From Acetobacteraceae bacterium (GTDB lineage Bacteria; Pseudomonadota; Alphaproteobacteria; Acetobacterales; Acetobacteraceae): a stretch of DNA of 8,131 nucleotides. Where the stretch lies: positions 1 through 8,131 of the forward strand of contig CANJOG010000068.1 in the NCBI GenBank assembly GCA_947475475.1, given 5' to 3'. A program made the position numbers and the translations under genes. Positions 1 through 7,800 of this stretch are shown here, one piece after another. Below the pieces are notes generated by a model. That model was not told where the DNA came from. It searched no databases and worked only from the letters and a program-made list of their open reading frames with translations. Numbering within the stretch: the first letter of the stretch is position 1; every line of letters begins with the position of its first letter.

Positions 1-618
1 TATTACCTGAACGACTACGATGTTCAGGTCGATACCTATGATCGCCACAGCCGCTATCTGGTGCCTTTCGCCACGCTGTCACCGCGCGTGACCGAAAACA
101 CCGAAATTCCGCCCTTCATCAAGCTGATCATGGAAGGCGCGCATCTCGACCCCGCCAGCTATTCGGACCGGGTTGCCGAAGCACGCAAGGCCATCCAGGC
201 CTGGAAGCGCCAGCACGGCGCCGAACAGGGCTGGGATTACAGCGACCTGAATGACGATCAGCTGACGGACGACTATCACTACTCCATCTTTCCCAACATC
301 CAGATCAACATCCACGCCGATGATCTGCTGATGTTCCGCCATCGGCCGCATCCGACCGATCCGGACAAGATGCTTTACGACCTCTGGAACTTCCGCCTGC
401 CGGAAAAGACCGACAAGCCCTACCGCCGGCCGAAGCACCAGCATTTCAAGCATGGCGACAAGTCGCTCGGCCTGGTACTTGACCAGGATGCCCACAACCT
501 GCCGCATGTGCAGTTCGGCATGCATTCAGACGGATTCGACGGCCTCTGGCTCTCCGAACAGGAACTTCGTATCCGCCACTTCCACAAAGTGATCGACGAT
601 TATCTACAGAAGAACTGA
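1..618 (+). CDS. Rieske-type aromatic ring-hydroxylating dioxygenase, alpha subunit (C-terminal part, 5' end outside window)
   Basis: The frame is open from base 1 and gives 205 residues ending in TGA at 616-618, so the GTG at 61 is an internal codon and the true start lies upstream. Family members are usually about 400-450 residues, so roughly half is missing, including the Rieske [2Fe-2S] Cys/His motifs and the two His iron ligands. What remains looks like the catalytic C-terminal domain: the stretch YHYSIFPNIQINIHADDLL (92-110) is the typical core strand region, and D-Q-D at 161-163 followed by Q171-F-G-M-H-S matches the family's 'D...Q.G..S' motif. The third ligand of the mononuclear iron is probably D163, less likely D161. 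Such enzymes use electrons from a ferredoxin or reductase to oxidise aromatic or other ring substrates. The substrate cannot be read from this fragment, and no reductase or ferredoxin gene is visible. It is convergent with zapE. The family call is firm; the subfamily is open. Confidence 0.87.
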   Translation, partial: YYLNDYDVQVDTYDRHSRYLVPFATLSPRVTENTEIPPFIKLIMEGAHLDPASYSDRVAEARKAIQAWKRQHGAEQGWDYSDLNDDQLTDDYHYSIFPNIQINIHADDLLMFRHRPHPTDPDKMLYDLWNFRLPEKTDKPYRRPKHQHFKHGDKSLGLVLDQDAHNLPHVQFGMHSDGFDGLWLSEQELRIRHFHKVIDDYLQKN

Positions 619-629
619 GACGCGCCTTC

Positions 630-662
630 CGTCCCGTTGTTGAAGCATCCGGCAGCGGGACG
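630..662. terminator. Putative bidirectional hairpin between convergent genes
   Basis: CGTCCCGTTG (630-639) can pair with CAGCGGGACG (653-662): ten pairs, nine Watson-Crick and one G-T, around a 13-base loop. It lies 12 bases after the dioxygenase stop and 7 bases beyond the zapE stop on the other strand, exactly where a shared terminator would sit. Neither side is followed by a T-run, so this is not a canonical intrinsic terminator. It may work with Rho, or only protect 3' ends. The pairing is seen directly; the function is inferred. Confidence 0.45.
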
Positions 663-668
663 AAATAC

Positions 669-1802
669 TCAGGTCAGGTGCTGCAACTCGAGATAACGCG
701 CACTCTGCATTTCGATCAGGCGCGACGCGGTGCGCTCGAACGCCTTGGACCCAAGCCCTTCGGTGAAGATGTCATCCGGCGTTGTTTCCGCCGAGACAAT
801 CACCTTCACCTTATGCTCGTACATTGCATCGACCAGCGTGATAAACCGGCGCGCGCGATCGAATTCATCGGCGGTCAGGCGCGGAATATTGTCGATGATT
901 ACCGTATGGAAATGCGTCGCGATCGCCAGATAATCGCCTGGCCCCAAGGCGCGTTCACACAGCGCCGCATACTCGAAACGCGCAAGTCCCTCGGAGGCGA
1001 CAGCGATATCGAGTTGACGGCCCTGAACGGTCAGATGCCGTGGACTGATCTGATCACGATCCGCCAAGCGCGAAAATGCCTCATCGAGCGATGCGCGCGC
1101 CGAAGCTCCCAGCGGTGTGTACCAGGTGCGCAACCCGGCCAGCCGGTCCCGCCGATAATCGCGGCCGCCGTCGAGCACCAACACGTCCATGAACTTCTTG
1201 ATCAAGTCGATGAACGGCAGAAACGCATCGCGCCCTGGCTGTCCTTTGAACAGATCATCTGGCACCGTATTGGATGTGGCAACAATCACCACCGACTGCT
1301 CGAACAGCGCCTGGAACAGACGACCCAGGATCATCGCATCGGCAATGTCGTTGATCTGGAACTCGTCAAAGCACAGCAACGCCGATTTCTCGGCAATCTC
1401 GCGCGCCAGCGGCGGTATGGGATCGTCGCCGCCTTTCATCTCCTTCTTCATCGCATGCAGGCGCGCATGGGTATCCTGCATGAAGCGATGGAAATGGATG
1501 CGCCGCTTACGCTTGACCTGGGCGAGGTCAAAGAAGAGGTCCATCAGCATGGATTTGCCGCGCCCAACTTCGCCGGCCAGATACAGCCCCGTGGTCCCTT
1601 CCGCGGGCTGATCAGGATTCTTCTTCCGGCCAAACAGGCTGAAGCGGGGCTTGGTCTGCGTTGGCTGCGGATCGTAATCGATCAGCTGGCGCCACATCTC
1701 CTGCAGGCGCTCGGCCGCCAGCTCCTGGGCCGAATCGGGCTGAATCTCCCCTGACGCCACTTTCTGGCGGAAGGCTGTCAGTGGACCCAAATTCTCCGGC
1801 AT
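669..1802 (-). CDS. zapE: Cell division protein ZapE (AFG1-family ATPase)
   Basis: The gene encodes 377 residues, close to the roughly 375 of E. coli ZapE, so it looks complete. The P-loop is G77-E-V-G-R-G-K-S84, in the family's typical 'GEVGRGKS/T' form. Walker B is ALLCFDEF (141-148) with D146 and E147. VVIVATSN (171-178) supplies the sensor-1 Asn, and the C-terminal ERTASRLIEM (356-365) is the conserved sensor-2-like segment. The family is known as a cytoplasmic ATPase that, in E. coli, associates with FtsZ late in division and destabilises its polymers; mitochondrial AFG1/LACE1 is the eukaryotic relative. The ATG at 1800-1802 is the only ATG in frame after an upstream in-frame TAG at 1821-1823. 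Its Shine-Dalgarno is poor: a GGGA lies about 10 bases further upstream. It follows the glycosyltransferase gene by 43 bases on the same strand with no obvious terminator or promoter between, so read-through is possible. The short linker at 55-70 (RKKNPDQPAEG-like, charged) is the only ill-conserved-looking part. Confidence 0.94.
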   Translation of the reverse strand: MPENLGPLTAFRQKVASGEIQPDSAQELAAERLQEMWRQLIDYDPQPTQTKPRFSLFGRKKNPDQPAEGTTGLYLAGEVGRGKSMLMDLFFDLAQVKRKRRIHFHRFMQDTHARLHAMKKEMKGGDDPIPPLAREIAEKSALLCFDEFQINDIADAMILGRLFQALFEQSVVIVATSNTVPDDLFKGQPGRDAFLPFIDLIKKFMDVLVLDGGRDYRRDRLAGLRTWYTPLGASARASLDEAFSRLADRDQISPRHLTVQGRQLDIAVASEGLARFEYAALCERALGPGDYLAIATHFHTVIIDNIPRLTADEFDRARRFITLVDAMYEHKVKVIVSAETTPDDIFTEGLGSKAFERTASRLIEMQSARYLELQHLT

Positions 1803-1845
1803 TCGGCGGCATGTCCCAGGCTAGAATGAGCGCCGTATGGCTGAT

Positions 1846-4824
1846 TCAGCCGATCTTCTCAAGGGCGCCATCTTTCGGCCCCTCCGCCAACATCTGCAAC
1901 AACACGCCATTCAGCGCCGATGCCGGCGTCGCCAGCGGCACGAGGCGACCCCGCTTGTAGCGCCGCAACCGCTCCGCCTGCGCCCCAATATCGAATGACA
2001 GTACAGCGAGCCCCGAGCGCATCATTGCCGACAGCGCATAGGACCAAGTTTCCGGCAGGATGGACGGCAACAAGCCAACTGAGGCGTGCTGCGCATCGAT
2101 CAGCCCGTCAAGTTCCGCCTCCTCGTAAGGTCCGGTGATGAAGACCTTCCCGGTCTCCAGCAGGCGTCTATCGTCGCAGCTATAACCAATCAGGTGGAAC
2201 TCGATCGGCAATTCCCGCCGCGCCGCGTCATGCGCGCAGTCGAACAGGATATCGTAGCCTTTCTCGTGCCCGATGGCGCCTATCAGACAAATGCGCTCCA
2301 TCACGTCGCGCGGGCGGGCGTGGCGGCGGCGGGAAACAGGCTCCCCCTCCCACGCCTCGGTGACTGGCCGTACTGTGGGGAAATGGCGCCGCAGGCGCTT
2401 TGCAACATCGGCCGAGGGAACAACGACCGTCTCGGCCTTCGCCAGCCAGTCTGCCGATCGCGCCACCAGAGCTGTGGGCCGGATATCCTCCTCAAGCGCG
2501 CTGCCCAGATCGCTGTAGCACTGCTCACACGCGGCCAAATCCGGCTCCCCGCAATACTTCCGCGATGAGTCCATCAGATGAACCCGCGTGCAGAACCAAG
2601 AATAGTCGTGCACGATCAGTTTCAGGGGCACACCCAGGGCATCCGGAAGGTCCATCACACGGGGGTCATGCCCCATGAAATGATGCAGCTCGACGCAGTC
2701 GGGATTGAAGCTGGCCAGCAATCCGACCAGAGCATCCCACTCCTCGCCAACGCTGTAGATCAGATTGGGAAAGCTCTCATCGCCGAGATCGATCCGGCAG
2801 CGCCCCTTGGCTTGCGGAAGCAGCACGATACTGGATGCGCCACCGCCCTCAATCTCGGCCTGGCGATCGGTAATGTGCTTGCGGACACCGCCGAGTTTGC
2901 CATGCGCGATGACAATCGTCGTGTTCTGCCGCGGCGCCTGCGCGTCCAGCCGCGCCAGATCAATGCGCCGCCGCATTGGGGCAAGGGGATCACTTTCCAC
3001 AAACCGCGCGATCATCGAATCGTAGCCAGGGTGAAGCCGGTTAATCCACCGGCCATTGCGCGCTGAGAGATACCGCTTGGCGGCACCGAATGACGCACTG
3101 CCCGAATGTGCAACATAGATGCCGGTCGCAGCGACATGCCTCCAGCCTAGCTGGCTGGCCCGCAGGCAGAAATCATTCTCCTCGCCATAGCCTTGCGCAA
3201 AAATATCCTCGCGCAGCACGCCCACTTCGTCGAGGCATTCACGACGCATGTACATGCAAAATCCGACCGCCGTCGGCACATCCACCGATTGCAGCCCGTT
3301 GGCCTGGGCGACAATCTCGGCAATGCCTTGCACTTCATCCGGCCTCGGCGTCTCATTCCGCTCCGAATGTTGATTCGGATAACTCATGATCGTCGCGTCA
3401 TTGGATAGCGGCGTCACCGTTCCGATCGCAGGTGCGGCATGAGCAACTTTCCGTAATCTGTCGACCAAGCCGCGCGGCACAATCGTGTCGCTATTCAGCA
3501 GGATCACGTCCCGATCACGGCTGGCCGCCGCGATGCCGGCATTAGCCGCTCCCGGAAAGCCCCGATTCACCTTGTTGACAATAAGATCAACCGAACCATG
3601 CCGCGCCACTTTCTGGACCAATGCCTTGAGCGCCGGATCAGGCGCGCAATCATCGACGATGATCAGTCGCGACGTACGGGGCATGGTCGCCAGAACTGAA
3701 TCGAGACAGAGCCGCGTTTCCTCGAGACCGCCATAGACAGGCACCACAACATCGACACCGCGACGCGGCGCGATCTTGCGGTTCGAACACACCGTCCGCA
3801 TGCCAACCGGCACTGCGGGAAGCGGCAGGAGCGGCGGGATGCCACGTTGCTTCCGCCCGGTCGCGGCAGCATGCCACACCGACGCCCGCAAATTGCGCTC
3901 TTCCAGATCGAGATGGAGCGGCGCCCCCGCCAGTTCCTTGCCGAACGGCGTGCGGACATGCACCTTGTCCCAATCCGGATTCACCGCATCCGCATCGACG
4001 TGGAACCCACGCGGACGCGCCAGCTTGTGAGGGTGGGCGATTCTTGCGCCCATGTCGTCCGCCACAACCCGAACCGTTTTGTCCTTTCCTGGCGCGGCGA
4101 TTTCGACGTACGGCGTGGAGGCCGGATCGTTGGGAAACCAGATCCAGCCCTTGATCGAACGCCCATCATTCTCCGCAAATCCCTCGACCCGCGTGATGGA
4201 CTGGATATCGATCGGGCTGCCAACCAGTTCCCGTCCCTGCACCAACACGGATAGTTTGCCGCTGCTCCACCAGCCACGCGGGAGCGTCGCGTGATAGCCA
4301 TCCTTGGTCCGCGCCCAGGTGAGTGCCCGGACGCGGCCATCGAGATGAACCGCCAGCCTCCCCGGTTGCACGCGCGCAACGGGGAAGACGCGCAAATGCC
4401 CAAGCGCGCTCAGTCCGCACCATCCCGGTGCATCGGCCGCCTTGATCAAATTGGCCACTATCCCCGCCAGGTCGGGGTCCGGGGCAAAACATTGCAAACC
4501 ACGCGTAAATGTGGCGAGGGCGCCGTCGTAATCGCCCAACAAGGCGCGGGCTCGGACGAGCAGCCAGGTCAGATCCGGCACGGCATGCATGCTGCTAGAC
4601 TCAGCGAGGACGTCAATCGAACGCCGATCGCCAGCCACCAGCAAGGCCGCACCATAGGCGGCCGCAACATCGGCCGCGCCATGCGTCAACCGCCAGGCAT
4701 TTTCCAGCCACCGCAAAGCATCGGGAATGTCCCCCCGACGCAAGGCTTGCCTTCCCTTTTCGAGAGAATATCGTTCCAGAAAACTTCGATGAGCAGCCGG
4801 CATCGCGCCCCAATTCCAGGCCAT
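1846..4824 (-). CDS. Bifunctional glycosyltransferase: TPR-like / duplicated beta module / GT2 / GT4-like
   Basis: The protein is 992 residues from the ATG at 4824. Residues 10-130 are alternating amphipathic helices of TPR style (for example GRQALRRGDIPDALRWLENA). Residues 142-305 are beta-rich and look duplicated. Residues 356-620 form a GT2 domain: VDVVVPVYGG (357-366), IIVDD (388-392), N444-S-D446 in the DXD position, and YGEENDFCLRASQLGW (546-561) as the acceptor or catalytic-base region. Residues 636-990 are GT-B/GT4-like: HGKLGGV (641-647), HDYSWFC (739-745), a Cys set (C745, C758, C766, C769), IGAIGHEKGYD (848-858) and LPETWSYALSA (923-933). In the last motif the second Glu of E-x7-E is Ala933. 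No signal peptide or membrane helix is seen. It probably transfers two sugars during surface polysaccharide assembly; donors and acceptor are unknown. The frame stays open to 4968, but those residues overlap the upstream gene's end and look non-protein-like. ATG 4824 and ATG 4803 both have weak Shine-Dalgarno sites. Confidence 0.88.
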   Translation of the reverse strand: MAWNWGAMPAAHRSFLERYSLEKGRQALRRGDIPDALRWLENAWRLTHGAADVAAAYGAALLVAGDRRSIDVLAESSSMHAVPDLTWLLVRARALLGDYDGALATFTRGLQCFAPDPDLAGIVANLIKAADAPGWCGLSALGHLRVFPVARVQPGRLAVHLDGRVRALTWARTKDGYHATLPRGWWSSGKLSVLVQGRELVGSPIDIQSITRVEGFAENDGRSIKGWIWFPNDPASTPYVEIAAPGKDKTVRVVADDMGARIAHPHKLARPRGFHVDADAVNPDWDKVHVRTPFGKELAGAPLHLDLEERNLRASVWHAAATGRKQRGIPPLLPLPAVPVGMRTVCSNRKIAPRRGVDVVVPVYGGLEETRLCLDSVLATMPRTSRLIIVDDCAPDPALKALVQKVARHGSVDLIVNKVNRGFPGAANAGIAAASRDRDVILLNSDTIVPRGLVDRLRKVAHAAPAIGTVTPLSNDATIMSYPNQHSERNETPRPDEVQGIAEIVAQANGLQSVDVPTAVGFCMYMRRECLDEVGVLREDIFAQGYGEENDFCLRASQLGWRHVAATGIYVAHSGSASFGAAKRYLSARNGRWINRLHPGYDSMIARFVESDPLAPMRRRIDLARLDAQAPRQNTTIVIAHGKLGGVRKHITDRQAEIEGGGASSIVLLPQAKGRCRIDLGDESFPNLIYSVGEEWDALVGLLASFNPDCVELHHFMGHDPRVMDLPDALGVPLKLIVHDYSWFCTRVHLMDSSRKYCGEPDLAACEQCYSDLGSALEEDIRPTALVARSADWLAKAETVVVPSADVAKRLRRHFPTVRPVTEAWEGEPVSRRRHARPRDVMERICLIGAIGHEKGYDILFDCAHDAARRELPIEFHLIGYSCDDRRLLETGKVFITGPYEEAELDGLIDAQHASVGLLPSILPETWSYALSAMMRSGLAVLSFDIGAQAERLRRYKRGRLVPLATPASALNGVLLQMLAEGPKDGALEKIG
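3910..4401 (-). repeat. Duplicated beta-rich module within the GT2-GT4 protein
   Basis: Two successive segments of the 992-residue protein, about 142-207 and 226-305, share a layout: an opening strand (LRVFP / WIWFP), a middle pair of strands, then a closing strand. The closing segments resemble each other most clearly, KLSVLVQGRELVGSPIDI (190-207) against KVHVRTPFGKELAGAPLHL (287-305), sharing the pattern G-x-E-L-x-G-(S/A)-P. This suggests two related beta-sandwich-like domains between the TPR-like helices and the GT2 domain. The similarity was seen by eye and is modest. The role is unknown; carbohydrate binding or a structural spacer are possibilities. Confidence 0.4.
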
Positions 4825-4894
4825 GTCCCGCCGTGCGGCGTCCTCACTGGCTCTACCGCACCCGAGGCCTCCAAGGAAAGGCCGGCATCCATCC

Positions 4895-7800
4895 TCACTC
4901 CGCGGCGCGCAGCCCTGTGGCAGAGACGCGCGACTGAATGCGCTCCGCCACGAAGCGAATCTCCTCATCGCGGGCGTCAGGCGTGGTCCGGGAGGTCACG
5001 CTGAGCGCATGGCGCCGATGATAGTTCAGGGGCTCGTTGACAAAGGCCACTTCCTGTTCGGAAGTATGCAGCGCCGCGAAATAAAGCAGCCAGTCGCCGG
5101 CCGCCTGGAGGGCCACAAGCTCATTGCGCCACTTCCTGAACGCATCCGCGAGCGCCGTGCGCCGCCAGAGAGTGGCGCTGACATTGATTACAAGGTTACT
5201 CTCCCGCAGAAACACCTCGGCAAATTCACGCGCGGGAAAATACGTCTGGTTCAGCAGCGCCTCAGCGCCGCAACTCCGATAATAGTCGGCATGGCTGTTC
5301 CACATGACATCGCCATTCTGATCGATCGCGGCGCTATCCGCGAACGCCATGACAATGTCCCTTCCCCGCATCGCATTGATCAGAACCGCAAGAAGGTCGT
5401 CCGAACCATGGTCGTCCGCCTCGGCAATCCAGAGATAATCACCGGTCGCGGCCTCGATCGCCTTTTCCCATTGAAGCATCACACGCCCGGATCGCTTGTC
5501 GCTGGCAATGATCCGCACTTCTCGTCCGAAATCGGCGGCAATCTTTCGCGCCAGGTCAACGCTGCTATCGCTCGAATGATCATCGATGACGATAATTTCG
5601 TGGAGCGGCACCTTTTGACGGAAGATCGAGCTGAGCCGGGACTGCATATAGCGCTCGTAATTCGCGCTGAGCACAACTGCCGAAATGCGCGGCAGGGCAG
5701 GCACTACCACGCCAAGCAGGGACCGGACATAGGCGCCGAAATCGAACCTATCGTCCTGGCGCGTACGCCGCCTGGATAGCTGTGACGCAAGCCCAAGTTG
5801 GACCGCGCGTGCAGCCATGTCGGGCACGCGAAGAGCGGGAACCACGGCGCCGCAGGCCAATTCCTTGATCAATTCCGGCGCTCCGCCGGCACCCTCAAAC
5901 GCCAGGACGGGCAGGCCAGTCGAAATTGCTTCCAGGACCGCGGTTGGATAGGGATCCTCCCGCGCTACTGAGGCAAAGACATCGGCCGCCGACAAATAGT
6001 CGCCGATATCGTGATCCCGGTGACCAGGCAGGACCAGCCTGTCAGCCAGCACCAGGGCGTCGATGTCACCCTTCAAATTGGCGTGGAGATACGAATCGAT
6101 TTCGCCAAGCCAGATTCCCATAGCGGCTCCTAGCGCTGGCATTTGCGAGATGAGCTGGAGGAAAAGATCAAAACCTTTCCGCATATCACCGTAGCCCACA
6201 CCGATCACGATAACCGTCTCGGAGGTCACGCCAAGCCGTTTGCGCGTGCTCCTTCTGGCGCTTGCCTGGAAATGGACAGGCCGATAAGTACCCTGCGGCA
6301 GCAAGGAACTCTCCCGATCCGGCATATTGTCCATCGACATAAAGGCGTCTCGGACCGCCAGGCAGGGAAAGACGATATCGTGAACGCATGCGGCGGCCTC
6401 TCGCGCATGATCCGTCAATGCCAGCCGCTCAATCAAGCGGGGCAGTTCATGTACGAGCTGAGTGGTCCGAATTCCATTGGCTGTGAGAGGCCGACAGAGG
6501 CGCGCCGACCCTATCGAGTTGACCACAGCGTAGCCAAAGCCGCGCTGGCGATAGGACGCAGCAAGCTGGTCCGGATTGTCCTGCGTGGACAGCACGATGG
6601 TCGGCGCAACGGCCTCATAACGCCCCCGCAGCTCTCCATCGCCAAGAAGCAGAAACTCGACGCAGGCACCATGCACGGACCTGAGTCGCATGCCGATATG
6701 TAGGAGAAGTTGCTGAGCGCCGGCGTTAAACGCGTCATGCCCCACAAGAAGGATGCGCGGTACGTCATCCCGCGCGATGCGGGCCAGGGCCCGTCCCGTT
6801 GCGTTCAGATAGGCGGAACCAAAATGGACATCCGGCTCGAGATAGGCGCCCTCGGCCCATTCATTCCAGGCGTTGATACAAACGATCGGCTCCGGTAGAT
6901 CGGGATTGTGCCTGGCACTCAGCAGCGCCGTCTCCAGCCAGCTTTGATACAGGTCCGGTGTCGAGCCATGAAGGACAAGCCCCTTGCCCTGACGGCGCGC
7001 ATCATTATCCCAGCTCGGGCAAACGGTCGGAATGACGCGGGACGCACGGTACATCGTAGTGCGCGCATCCTCGGCGATTTCGGCGTAGGAATAGACCTGT
7101 GCACTGAATTCGGGATCGAAGACCTCGAAGCGATCGGAAATATCGGCGCCTCGCTTCTGGAGTCCATGCGGGGGAAATTCGACGGCCAAATCGAAGCCGA
7201 ACTGGTCCGGGTCCTCGTCGCCGAAACATTGGGCCATCACAAATAGTGGCACCATTCCATATTGGCGCTGAAAAACACCCCGCCAACGGGCCACCCGCGC
7301 GGCACAATCGGGAATAATGCCAGGCCGATAGACAAACAGCAGCGGCCGGCCGCTAACCCTGATATAGCGCGGGTCGCGAAAATGACGCGCGAAATCCGCA
7401 ATCATCGCGTCATCATCATGTATGTCATGATCCTGCTTGAGCAGGATTTCCTGTTCAGACCCATCCCACCGGCGTGACCAGTTCTCGTTCGCCCACATCA
7501 GGCAGAACGGAAACTCGATCGATCGGTCCGCAAGATATTTCTCGACCGGGGCTTCGAGGACGCGTCGGCCCGAGAACCGGTAGTAGTAAAAGACAAAGCC
7601 TCCCAGCCCCGCATTCCGAGCGAGCTTCACCTGGGCGTGGAGCACATCGGAGTCCGACAAATCGTAAAACCCGAGGTCGCGCGGCGTCCGTGGCTGATAG
7701 TGGCCGGCAAATCGCGGCATAGCGCGTGCCACATTCCGCCAGTCGGTGAAGCCCTTTCCCCACCACATGTCGTTTTCGGCGATCGCATGAAACTGCGGGA

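Noticed and set aside
61..618. Dioxygenase gene starting at GTG 61
   Set aside because: The frame is open to base 1 and the upstream residues continue the same domain, so this is an internal Val codon.
678..1754. Long plus-strand open frame (358 codons) opposite zapE
   Set aside because: It is antisense to a clearly conserved ATPase, has Arg/Gln/His-rich low-quality sequence and no recognisable domain; long antisense frames are common in GC-rich coding DNA.
1612..1812. 66-codon minus-strand frame at the start of zapE from ATG 1812
   Set aside because: It overlaps the zapE N-terminus in another frame and is Gly/Pro/Ala-rich. The GGGAC just before the ATG is its only support.
4866..4883. Small inverted repeat GGCCT/AGGCC with 8-base loop in the 70-base gap
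   Set aside because: A five-pair stem without a T-run is expected by chance in GC-rich DNA and is not enough for a terminator or attenuator.
4686..4898. 70-codon minus-strand frame starting at the stop of the upstream gene (GTG/ATG in TGAGGATGG)
   Set aside because: It begins near a GGAG/GAGG purine run, but it runs in another frame through the TPR-like N-terminus and has no similarity that I recognise. A possible 11-codon leader in the third frame is too short to support.
4291..5004. Plus-strand open frame (237 codons) across the gap between the two glycosyltransferase genes
   Set aside because: It is antisense to the TPR-like region and to the upstream gene's end, without domain, convincing ribosome site or sensible composition.
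4823..5779. Plus-strand open frame (318 codons) opposite the GT2 domain of the large glycosyltransferase
   Set aside because: The opposite strand carries clear GT2 motifs (IVIDD, AEADD); this frame resembles no family and looks like a mirror of codon bias.
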